A stretch of DNA of 64,000 bases, taken from contig NZ_JBHLWM010000012.1 of assembly GCF_042432815.1 (NCBI RefSeq), positions 235,158-299,157 on the forward strand, read 5' to 3'. This DNA is from Rhodopseudomonas telluris (GTDB lineage Bacteria > Pseudomonadota > Alphaproteobacteria > Rhizobiales > Xanthobacteraceae). The notes beneath the pieces are model-generated. The model saw only the letters and a program-made list of their open reading frames with translations. It had not been told where the DNA came from and did not search any database. How positions within the stretch are numbered: position 1 is the stretch's first letter; every line of letters starts with the position of its first letter. The translations under genes were made by a program, and so were the position numbers. Of this stretch, positions 18,201-30,200 are shown piece by piece.

Positions 18201-21200
18201 TCGCTGGCGGGCGGCAACAACGAGGCCGACGGCCTGGCGGCCTCGGTCACCGGTGTTTCTCTGAACATCGCCTGGGGTGCCGATAACGGCAATGACGGCA
18301 ACGGCCAGCCGGGCGATCGCTCGGTCAGGTTCAGCAATGCCAATGTCTCGGTGTCCGGGGACTACGGCTCCAGCCTGACCTCGCTCGGGCAGGAGGTGCG
18401 CTTCAAGGTGCTGTCGAGCGGCGAACTCGTCGGGTACACGGGCTCGACGGCGCCGACGTCGACAAGCTCGCCGAACGTCGTTCTGTTCGCCAAGCTGTCG
18501 GATCTCAACAACGGAGAATACGCCTTCACGCTGGTGAAGCCGCTCGATCACGCGGCGGGGAACGGCGAGAACACGCTGGCGCTGACCTTCAACTACACAG
18601 CGACTGATTCCGACGGCGACAGCTCGTCCAACACCTTCACGGTGAACGTGGTCGATGACGTCCCGGTGATCGGCTCGATCGCCAGCCAGACCGTGACGGA
18701 AGTGACCTCGTCTTCGCCGGGCAATGCCTTCCAGGCCCAGAGTCTGTCCGGCGTGTCGCTCAACATCGGCTGGGGATCCGACAACGCCAACCCCACGGCG
18801 GGGGCGGGGACCAACGATCGGTCGGTGGCGTTCGATCCGTCGCTCGCGAACTCGGTGCCGTCGGTCACCTCGAACGGGATTCATCTGATCTACCTGCTGT
18901 CTGCAGATGGTCAGACGCTGACCGCCTATCGCTACGAGAACGGTCACTATCTCACCGGCTCGGGCGGCGATCTGGGAACGTCACCGTCCGACTCGGCGCG
19001 CGTCTTCACGGCGTCGCTGTCGGACAGCGGGAACGGCTCCTACAGCTTTACGCTGTACGACAACCTCGATCATCCGACCGGCGCGGCCGCCAACACGCTG
19101 CCGCTGATGTTCGGTTTCTCGGTCACTGACAGCGATGGGGACGTGGCCAGCAGCTCGTTCACCGTCAACGTCAAGGACGACGTCCCGCTGTCGATCGGAA
19201 CGCCGGACGTCGGCGCGGTCACCGAAGTCGGGCTGGCGAACGCTGTCTCGTACACGACCGGCTCGTTGAAGATCGACTGGAATGCCGACGATTTCGGCAG
19301 CCGCCATCTCGAATTCGTCAAGTCCGGTGGCAACCCAGTGATCACCGCCGGACTCACCTCGGATGGTGTGCCGCTGGTCTATGTCCTGCGCACGGCTGCC
19401 AATGGCGTCGATCAGGAACTGGTCGCGTTCAAGACCGGCGACGCGCAGGTCGACAGCAACGCCGTGTTCATCGTCTCGCTGAACTCGCCGTCGAACCCGA
19501 CTTACATCTTCACGCTGTTCCAGAATCTCGATCACACCGGGCCCAATGGCACGACTCTGCCGATCACCTTCCAGGTGCGCGGCGTGGACGGCGACGGTGA
19601 CTCGGTCGACCAGACGGTGACGGTCAAAGTCGCAGACGACACTCCGACGCTGACCCAGACCTATCGTTACAACGACGTTTACGAAGCCCAGCTCAGCGGT
19701 GGCCCCGATGTCGACGGTCGCACCTTCGCGGTGCAGTTCGGCGCCGACGGCTATGGCGCCACCGCGTTCACCGGTGCGATCAAGCTCGACATCGGCCCTG
19801 GTCTCGCCGGCAATGTCGGCTTCGACGTCTCCGGTGGCGCGCATCGTGAACCGCTGCTGACGTCCGAGGGCCGGGCGATCACCTTCGTCAAGGTCGACGA
19901 CAACACCATCCGCGGCTACGTGGCGTCCGCCGACAATGGCGGCAACGGCGATGTCACGATCCTCGAGATCAAGCTGACCGACACCGATGCGAGCGCGACC
20001 ACGACTCTGTACGGCTCGATCGATCACATCGCCGTACAGGACGGGTCGCAGATCACCAGCATCCGGGTCGATGCCACTGTCGCCTTCAGCGACGGCGATG
20101 GTGACGTCGTCACCGGCATCATCCGGACGACTATCCATGACGATGCGCCAGTCTCGACCGGCGCGATCACGGCCGCCACGGTGCTCGACGACGACGTGTT
20201 TGCCGGCAATGCCGGTGGCGCCGGAGACGTTCCCGATGCGGCGACGGCGACCGGCGCGGCCGGAGCGCTGTTCGCGATCGGTGCTGACGGACTCAAGAAC
20301 GTGGTGCTGGACGCCACGACGGCCTTCAGCGCAATCTACACCGACGGCAATGGCGTCTCGCACACCGAGCAGGTCACCTGGGGCAATCCGGCGGTGGTCG
20401 GTGGCGCGACCACCTGGATCGCGTCGGGCGCCCACGGCGATGCGGCGCGGCTGACCATCAACGCCGACGGGTCCTACACCTTCACGGCGCTCAAGCCGCT
20501 GGCGCATCCGACCCCGGGCACGACCGAAGAGACGTTGACGCTGACGTTCAACTACACGGTCACGGATCGCGACAACGACACCGCCGCCGGCTCGCTGACC
20601 GTGAAGGTCAACGACGACACCCCGACGCTGACCCAGACCTACCGCTACAACGACGTCTACGAGTCGCAGCTCAGCGGCGGCAGCGACGTCAACGGCCACA
20701 GCTTTGCGGTGCAGTTCGGCGCCGACGGCTATGGCGCCACCGCGTTCACAGGCGCGATCAAACTCGACATCGGGCCTGGCCTCGCCGGCAATGTCAGCTT
20801 CGACGTCTCCGGCGGCGCGCATCGCGAACCGCTGCTGACGTCCGAGGGCCGCGCGATCACCTTCGTCAAGGTCGACGACAACACCATCCGCGGCTATGTC
20901 GCGTCCGCCGACAATGGCGGCAATGGCGACGAAACCATCCTCGAAATCAAGCTGACCGATACGGACACCAGCGCGACCACGACGCTTTACGGCGTGCTCG
21001 ATCATGTCGCGGCCCAGGACGGCTCCCAGATCCCGAGCATCCGGGTTGACGCGACGGTGGCCTTCAGCGATGGCGACGGCGACGTGGTGACCGGCATCAT
21101 CCGGACCACGATCAACGACGATCTCCCGACGGTGCGCGCGATCGCCGAACAATCGGTCATCGAGGTGACGGCCTCGGGCTTCTCGAACGCGTTCCAGGCC

Positions 21201-24200
21201 CAGAGTCTGTCCAACGTTTCCCTCAACATCTCCTGGGGTGCGGACGATGCCAACCCGACCGCGGGGGCAGGCGCGCACGACCGATCGATTGCGTTCGACC
21301 CGGCTCTGGGCGGCATGGTGCCGGCGTTCACGTCCAACGGCATCGACCTGATCTATCGGCTTTCGGCCGATGGCCAGACGCTGACGGCTTACCGATACGA
21401 GGGCGGCCACTACCTGAACGGCGGCGGCTACGATCTGGGCACGTCGCCATCCAACCTGGCGCGGGTGTTCGCCGTGTCGCTGTCCGACAGCGGCAGCGGT
21501 TCATACAGCTTCACGCTCTACGACAATCTCGACCAACCGGCCGGCCAGGGCAGCAACTCGCTTCCGCTCACCTTCGGCTTCACGGTAACCGATAGCGACA
21601 GCGACACAGCGTCCGGCTCGTTCACGGTTCAGGTGCAAGACGACGTGCCGCAAGTGACTGGTACCGCCGACAGCGGTTCGGTTGCGGAAGCTCTTCTGGC
21701 CAGTGGCGTACAGAGCACTTTCGGCTACCTGAACATCGACTGGAACGCCGACGACACCAAGGCTCACCTGACCTTCACCAACACCGCGATCACCGACGGC
21801 AGCGGCAACACGTTGCTGCTCACCTCCGGCGGCGCGGTGCTGAAATACGCGATCGTCGCGGCCGATGGCAGCACCAATCCGCTCGATCAGAAGTTGGTCG
21901 CCTACAAGGATGGCGACACGCCGGATCATCCGGTGTTCACCGTGAACCTGATTGGAAGTAACGCCTCCTACCAGTTCGTGCTGTACCAGCCGCTCGATCA
22001 TACGCCCGCCCACGACTCGTCCATGCCGCTCACCTTCGGCATCACGGGCTATGACGGCGACGGCGATGCGGTGACGCAGTCGATCACCGTGAACGTCGCC
22101 GATGGCGATGCGCAGTCCGCCGATATCGACGCGGTGACGATCGAGGAGGCGGCCGGGAGCGTGTCGACCGGCCCCGTCGACCTGCGGATCGACTATGGCG
22201 CCGATGGCCAGAGCGCCGGTCCCTCGGTGACGTTCTTCACTGCAGCGCCCACCCATGTTCTGGATCAGAACGGGAATGCGGTCTCGCTGAGTTCGCTCGG
22301 CGTCGGCCTGACGTACGTCTTGTCGGCGGACGGCACCACGCTGACTGCCTACCGCTTCAACGGGACGTCGTATGTCGGCCAGAACGGCGCGTCGCTCGGC
22401 AGCAACATCGCCAATGCGGCGGATGCCCAGGTGTTCACGGTGGCGCTGTCCGACGCCGGCACTGGCGCCTACACGTTCACCCTGCTGCAGCCGCTCGATC
22501 ATCCGACCGCGACCGGAAGCACGCAGCAGCTGTCGCTGAATTTCAGCTTCCAGATCGAGGACGGTGACGGGGACAAGGGCTTCGTCAACAACTTCACCGT
22601 CATTGTCGATGCGGCGGGGGCGGTGTCGAGCGGTTACACCGCGCCGAATTCGGCGGTGTTCGTCAACATGAGCGACACCGCGCAGACTTACGACGGCCAG
22701 ACCGTCGCGGCGCACACCGTCACGGATCGCGCCTCGGTGTCCGACCGCGTCGTTGGTCTGGACCGCCTCGGGACGCTGTCGATGGCCGATGGCGGCAACG
22801 GCGACGACATCCTCATCGGAGGGGCCGGCAACAACAAGCTGTTTGGTCACGACGGCAACGATATCCTGATCGGCGGCGGCGGGTTCAACACGCTGCAAGG
22901 CGGCGCCGGCAACGACACCATCATCTACACCGTCGGCAGCGGCGGCACCGACACGGTGGATGGCGGCGCCGACACCGACACCCAGATCATCGACGGCACC
23001 GGCAGCGCCGAGACCTTCAACATCAACGCCATCGGTCTCAACGGCTCCAGCTATCTGGGCGCGAATATCGATACGACATCGACGGCCGCGTCCTCGTCCA
23101 ACTTCGAAGTCGCCACCAAGGCGGTCGAGGAATGGGTAGTCAATGGCGGCGGCGGCGGCGACAGCTTCAACGTCTCGGGCCCGCTGCTGGGGACCGGCCT
23201 GGCGGCCTCGACGCTGACCATCAACGGCGAAGCCGGCAACGACACGACCGACCTGACGGGCTTTGCGTACGACGTGCGCATCGTCTCCGACGGCGGCGCC
23301 GACACCGACACCGTCAAGTTCGCGTTCAACTTCGCGGATGCAAGCTACGCCAGGGTGTATGCGCCCGACGGTCAGACGGTCATCGGCGCGCAGGTGACCT
23401 ATAACGGGTTGACAAACGTCTTCACCAATTACGAAAACTTCGTCTTCGCGGACGGCACCAGGACGCTGCAGGACGTCGTCAATTCGGCGCCGGTGTTCAC
23501 CTCGACCAGCAGCGGCAGCGTGACGGAGGATTTCTCCTCCACCATTCCGCTCACGGAGCGCGTGACCAACGGCAGCTTCGAAGGGCCGACCAACGCCGCT
23601 CGGCTCAGCGGCTGGACCACCAGCAACGTCACCAGCCTCGGTGAGCCGCACAGCGGCAGCAACGCGGTCGGCGTCTATCTGGGCACGGGCTCGCTGGGCC
23701 AGACCTTCCAGACGGTGGCCGGCGTCACCTATAACATTCGGTTCTGGGCCTCCAATCCGTTCGATACGGCGGGCGAAGTCGAAAGCCTGAACGTACTGTG
23801 GGGCGGCCAGACGGTGATGGCGCAGGGCAACATCCCGGCGTCGGGAGGTTACTCGAACTTCACGCTCTACAGCATCAACGTCGTGGCGACCGGGCCGAGC
23901 ACCGCGCTGACGATCGAGATGCAGGACACCAAGGGCTGGTGGGTGCTCGACGACGTGTCGGTCAAGGCGGTCGTCACGCCTGGGATCGAGACCGCCCAGG
24001 GGACACTCAGCTTCACCGATGCCGATATCGGCAATGTCCACCAGGTCAGCTATACGCCGGCTGCGAGCGGCTATTACGGCACCTTTACGCCGGTGATCAC
24101 CGACAGTGCCACGGCCGACGGCGTGGGCACGATCAGCTGGACTTATGCGGTCAGTGATGCCGACATCCAGCAGCTGGCGTTGGGCGAGACCATCACCCAG

Positions 24201-27200
24201 ACCTACGTGGTCACCGTCGACGACGGCCATGGCGGCGTCACCTCGCAGAATGTCGATGTGCTGCTGCACGGCACGAACGACGCCCCGGTGGCAAAGGCCG
24301 ACACCGTCACGATGACGCTGGTCGGCACCGCGCCGGGCACGGCGACATCGACGCCCGTGTTCAACGAGGCCGAAACCAACAACAACTTCCCGCAGGCCAA
24401 CGTCATTGATCGTTCGCTGCTCAAGGTGGCGCCCAATGCCAATCTGACCGATGCGAGCGATCCGTCGATCACCGTCAAGGGATCGATCAACGACAATAGT
24501 AAGGACTATTTCGCTATCACGCTGAAGGCCGGCGAGACGCTGGTCCTCGATATCGACAATACGTCGTTCAACCTCGACACCACCTTGCGGATCTTCAGCC
24601 AGGGAGGCACGCAGCTCGGCTACAATGACGACTCGTCGAAATCGACCGGAGGCGGCGGATCGACCGACAGCAATGGCGACGTCGACTCGTACCTGACCTA
24701 TACGGCGACGGTGGACGGCACCTATTACATCGAAGTGGGGCGCTTCGGTTCGAGCAGCAGCAACACCGGCAGCTACGAGCTGCAGGTCAGCATCGACAAC
24801 ATGAAGTGGTACACGGCGTCGCCGCTGACCGTGTCGGCTGCCACGCTGCTCGCGAACGACAGCGATATCGACCACAACGACACCTTCACGCTGGTCTCGG
24901 TCAGCGGGCAGGGCGTCGCGCTGGTCAACGGCGATGTCGTCGTGCAGCCCGGTGTGACGTCGTTCAGCTACACGATCCGTGACAGCCATGGGGCGGAAAG
25001 CACCGCGACAGTGCAGGTCAACCAGATCGTGGTCCCGCCGAACAGCGCGCCCGTGCTGTCGGGTTCGGGATTCGCCTTGGGCTCGGAGGCCGAGGATGCT
25101 GGTCCGCCAACTGGCGCAGTCGGCACGCGCGTGGCCGATCTGGTCGATTTGCCCGGCAATGGCGGGCACAATAACGTCACCGATGCCAATACGGGCGCCG
25201 TGACGGGCATTGCCTTGACCGCGACTAACACGGCCAATGGCATCTGGTGGTTCTCGCTGGATAACGGCGCGTCCTGGACGCAGGTCGGGTCGGTGTCGAA
25301 CACGCAGGCCTTGCTGCTCGCTGAGTCCGCGCGCCTGTACTTCCAGCCGAACGCCGACTGGAACGGCACGGTCAGCCAGGCGATCAGCTACCGCGCCTGG
25401 GATCAGACCAGCGGGCTGGAAGGCGCCAAGGTCGACACCTCGGTGAACGGCGGCACCTCCGCATTCTCGACACAGCAGGTCGATTCCGACCTCACCGTTA
25501 CGGCGGTGAACGATGCTCCGCTCAACACCGTGCCGGGCGCGCAGTCCGTCAACGAAGATGTCGGCAAGGCGATCACCGGTCTGTCGATCAGCGACGTCGA
25601 CGCTGGAAATGGCGTGCTGAGCACGACGCTGGCGGTGACGCACGGCACGCTCACGGTTGCGGCCTTCGGCGGCGCCACCGTGGGAGGCAGCGGCACGGAC
25701 CTGGTCACGATCAGCGGCACCGTGGCCCAGATCAACGCGACTTTGGCGGCAGCGAACAACGTCGTCTATCAGGGCGCGCTCAACTTCAACGGCACCGACA
25801 CCCTGACGATGACCACCAACGACGGCGGAAATGCCGGCGCGGGTGGCGCCAAGAGCGACACGGACACCGTGTCGATCGTCGTGAACCCGGTCAACGATCT
25901 GCCGGTGGCGGTGGCTGACGACGGCGGGGCCAACGCGGCCTTCCGGATGACCGAAGACGCCGGGACGGCGACGTTCAACGTGCTCGCCAACGATACGCTC
26001 GATCCGGACGCCGGTGCGACGAACACGGTGACCATCGCCAGCCTGCTGGTGCCGACCAATTCCTATGGGATCGACGCCAGCGATCTCCAAGTGACCGTCA
26101 CCGGTGACAACAAGATCCAGGTGACGCTGCTTGGCACCGACTGGAACAAGCTCGGCAACGGCGCTTTCCTGACGATCCCGATCAGCTACACGCTTCATGG
26201 CGACGGCGTGGACGCCTCGACCGCGACGCTCTCGCTCCGCGTCACCGGGGTCAACGACGCGCCCGTGCTGGACGCGACCAAGACGCCGGCTATCACGGAA
26301 AATCAGAATGCGGGTGCGCCGGTCGGTGGCCTCACCACCGGCACGCTGGTGTCGGACCTCGCCAACCTTCAGGGCGGCGGCGGCCTCGACAACATCTCGG
26401 ACGTCGACGGCTTCGTCGCCGGCATGGCGATCACCGGCGTCAACAGCAGCCACGGCACCTGGTACTGGTCGCCGAATGGCGGCGCCAACTGGATTTCGAT
26501 CAACCCGAATTCGGTGTCCGCAACTCACGCGCTGCTGCTGGACGGGGCGTACAGCCTCTACTTCGCGCCGGCGGCGAACTACACCGGGACAATCGCCGAT
26601 GCCCTGACGTTCCAGGCCTGGGATCGCAGCAGCGGCACGACCGGCTCCTATGTCGACGCGACCCTCAATGGTGGCGCGACGGCGCTGTCGGCTGCGTCCG
26701 ACACCGTGGCCGTGAACATCGCCGACGTCACGCCGCCGACGGTGCTGTCGGTGACCATGAGCGACACCGCGCTCAAGATCGGCGACACCTCGGTGGTGAC
26801 CATCACCTTCTCCGAGGCGGTGACCGGCTTCGACAACAATGACGTCACCGTGGAAAACGGAACGCTCGGCCAGCTGACGTCCTCCGATGGGGGGATCACC
26901 TGGACCGGCAATTTCGTGCCCACCACCAACATCACCGACACCACCAATGTGATCACGGTGGCGCCGACCTACACCGACCTCGCCAGCAATGCGGGCAGCG
27001 GCAAGACCAGCGGAAATTATACGGTCGACACGCTCGCGCCGACCGTCGCCTCGGTGACGATGAGCGACACCGCCTTGACGGCGGGCGAAACCTCGACCGT
27101 GACCATCACCTTCTCGGAGGCGGTCACCAATTTCGACAACACCGACGTCACCGTCCAGAACGGCGCGCTGGGTCCGTTGAGTTCATCGAATGGCGGCCTG

Positions 27201-30200
27201 ACCTGGGTGGGCACCTTCACGCCGACGACCAATATCAACGACAGCACCAACGTCATCACGGTCGCCGGGACCTACACCGACCTGGCCGGCAATGCCGGCA
27301 GCGGCGGCAGCAGCGGCAACTACACGATCAACACCGTGGCCAACCACGCGCCGGTAGCGGTCGACGACGTTTTGCTGGCGGCCTCGAGCGGGCCAGCGGC
27401 CGGCACGCCGGGCGTGTTCAGCTATAATGGCCACGTCTATCAGTTCGTCGGCGGGGCCGGCGACAACTTCACCTGGACCGAGGCCGACGCGTTGGCGAAG
27501 GCAGCCGGCGGCTATCTGGTGACGATCACCAGCGCGGGCGAAAACCAGTTCGTGACCTCCCATGTGAACTTCCTGTCCACCTATGGAGCCTGGATCGGGG
27601 CCTCGGATGCCGGCCACGAGGGGGCCTTCACCTGGACCGGCGGCCCGGAGAGCGGCCAGGCGATCTCTTATGCGCCGTGGGAGCAGGGTGAGCCGAACAA
27701 TGGCGGCATCTACGCTCCGGACGAAGACTACGTTCAGATCTACAAGAATTGGCTCGGCAACGGCACCTGGAACGACGCGCCGAATAGCGGCGGCGGCGAT
27801 ACCTGGGGCTACGTGATCGAATGGGGCGGCCTGCCGGCCGGCGCGCAGGAGGATACGCCGTACACGATCTCCGCGGCGACGCTGCTCGCCAACGACACCG
27901 ACCAGGACGGTGACACGCTGAGCATCGTTTCCGTGCAGGGCGCTTTGCACGGCACCGTGGCGCTCAACGGCACGACCATTACCTTTACGCCGACGGCAAA
28001 CTACAATGGTCCCGCGAGCTTCACCTACACGGTCAGCGACGGTCACGGCGGCACCTCGACGGCTACCGCGTCCTTCACGATCGGCAGCGTCAGCGATGCA
28101 CCGACCGGCACCAGCTCGACGGTGACAATGACGGAAGACGTCACCCGCGTGTTCACGCTGGCGGACTTCGGCTACAGCGATGGCGACGGCGACGCGATGA
28201 GCGGCGTGACCATCACGTCGCTGACCGCGAACAACAGTGTCGGCAAGCTGCTGTACGGCAATGCCGCGGTCACCGTCGGTCAGTTCATCTCGGCGGCCGA
28301 CATCGCCGCCGGCATGCTGAATTTCGCGCCGACGGATGATGCGTTCCGATCCAACCTGGGAACCGTCCAGTTCGGCTTCAAGGTGAAGGACAGCACCGGC
28401 GCCAGCGATGCGACGGCGGACACGATCACCATCGGGTTCGGCAATGCCAACCGGTCCGACTACACCTCGTACGCTTCCGACTCGACCGTCGATGTCTACG
28501 AGAACACCGGAGCGCCCATGTCGTTCAAGGATGCCGGTGGGACCGACAATCTGAGGATCGCCAATGCGACGTTTGCGACGCTGACGTCGCTAGGCTTCCT
28601 GCGCAGCGACGACAATCTGGAGATCGGCTGGGCAAGCAGCAGCAGCAACGGTTACGCCACCGTGCTCGACCAGTACGTCGGCGGCAACAAGTTCGAAAAC
28701 TTCCTGTTCCAGAACAACGCGAACTACGGAGGGTTCGGTATCACCGGCCTGTACACGCTCGCGCAAGGTCTGAATAATTCGTCGGGGTCAACGAACTCCA
28801 TCATTGCCGGCACCGAGGCCAGCGACACCATGTCGGGTGGCAGCGCCAAGGACATGATGTTCGGCAATGGCGGTCACGACACGCTGTACGGCAATGCCGG
28901 CAACGACTTGCTGGTCGGAGGGCTCGGCAACGACCGTCTCGAGGGCGGCGCCAACGACGACACCTACCTGTTCGGTCTCGCCGACGGCAAGGACACCATC
29001 TACGACGAGAGCGGAACGGGCGACAGGATCGTCATCAAGACCAACGGCGCCGAGCTGACGGGACTCAACGCGTACGACACCGATACGTATGCTTACTCCG
29101 GCGATCTGATGATCCAGTTCAACGGCCAGTCGATCGACGTCGAAGCGCACTACGACGGTTTCGGCAACGCGGTGAACCTGATCAATTTCGACAATGGGAC
29201 CGTGTACGGCTATACGCTCGGCACGTTGGACTACGCCGTCAATAACGCGGACCCGTTCATGGACGGCAACGGTTTCCGAACCGTCACTGTTTCGGGTGGT
29301 GACAATTTCATCGCCGGTGAAATCAGCGCGGCCAACAAGATCACCGGCGGCTCGGGCGCCGACCTGATCTTCGGCGGCGATCTGGCCGATACCCTCGATG
29401 GCGGCGGCGGCAACAACCTGATCGTCGGCGGCAAGGGCAACGACACGCTCAGTGCGGGGTCCGGCAACGACGTCTATGCGTTCGGTCTGACCGATGGGAA
29501 CGACACCATCACCGATTACGCCGGCGCGGCGGATGCGATCTTCATCGACAGCAACGGCGCCGCGCTGTCCGGCCTGGTCGCCTATGACGACAACAATGGC
29601 ACCAACACCGGAAATCTGGTCATTCAGTACAACGGCCAGCAGATCACGGTGAACGATCACTTCACGTCGAGCAATCGCGTCATCGAGCGGATCTCGTTCG
29701 ATGACGGCTCGGTCGATGGCTACGATCTCGACACCACGGTCTACACCGTAAGGGCCAACGATCCGAACGAGAGCGGCGGCTTCCGGACGGTCAATCTGTC
29801 CAGCTCGTCATCGGACAATCTGATCGCGGGCGAAAATGGCACCGCCAACGCGATCACCGGCGGCGACGGCAAGGATCTGATCTTCGGCGGCGGGCAGAAC
29901 GACATCCTGTCGGGCGGCGCCGGCAGCGATTATCTCCGAGGAGGTGGCGGGAACGATATCCTGGCCGGTGGTGCCGACCACGATACGCTGCGCGGCGGCT
30001 CGGGCAGCGACACCTTCAAGTTCGCTGAATCGGGTGCGTCCAACTTCGACACCATCATCGACTACAGCAGCGCCGAGGGTGACACGCTCGATCTGTCGGC
30101 TCTGCTCGATGCCGCCTATGGCCCCGGCAACAACGTCGATGCCGATTTCGTCAGGCTGGTGAATTCAGGCGCCGACGTGAAGGTGCAGGTTGACCTCAAT

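Larger units (their letters stand above)
12745..22610 (+). repeat. Tandem T1SS-143-type repeat array in the adhesin
   Basis: About 19 diverged units of 450-630 bases with boundaries at the D-D-x-P codons near 13210, 13690, 14186, 14701, 15304, 15929, 16433, 17022, 17642, 18149, 18653, 19174, 19632, 20140, 20608, 21117, 21640 and 22095. Typical unit phrases are SLNIAWGADN, GDRSVAF, LTSLGQ, VGYTG, FTLVKPLDHA and TATDSDGD. Units fall into subtypes that recur in order, showing duplication of multi-unit blocks. Confidence 0.85.

Noticed and set aside
14496..21410. Other long minus-strand frames (about 500-800 codons) within the adhesin gene
   Set aside because: Same shadow pattern, repetitive because the adhesin is repetitive; no motifs, no ribosome binding sites.
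21501..26528. 1675-codon open frame on the minus strand, opposite the adhesin gene
   Set aside because: Its product is Arg/Gly/Val/Asp-rich without any recognisable domain and it mirrors the codon bias of the coding strand. The plus-strand frame has clear domains throughout.
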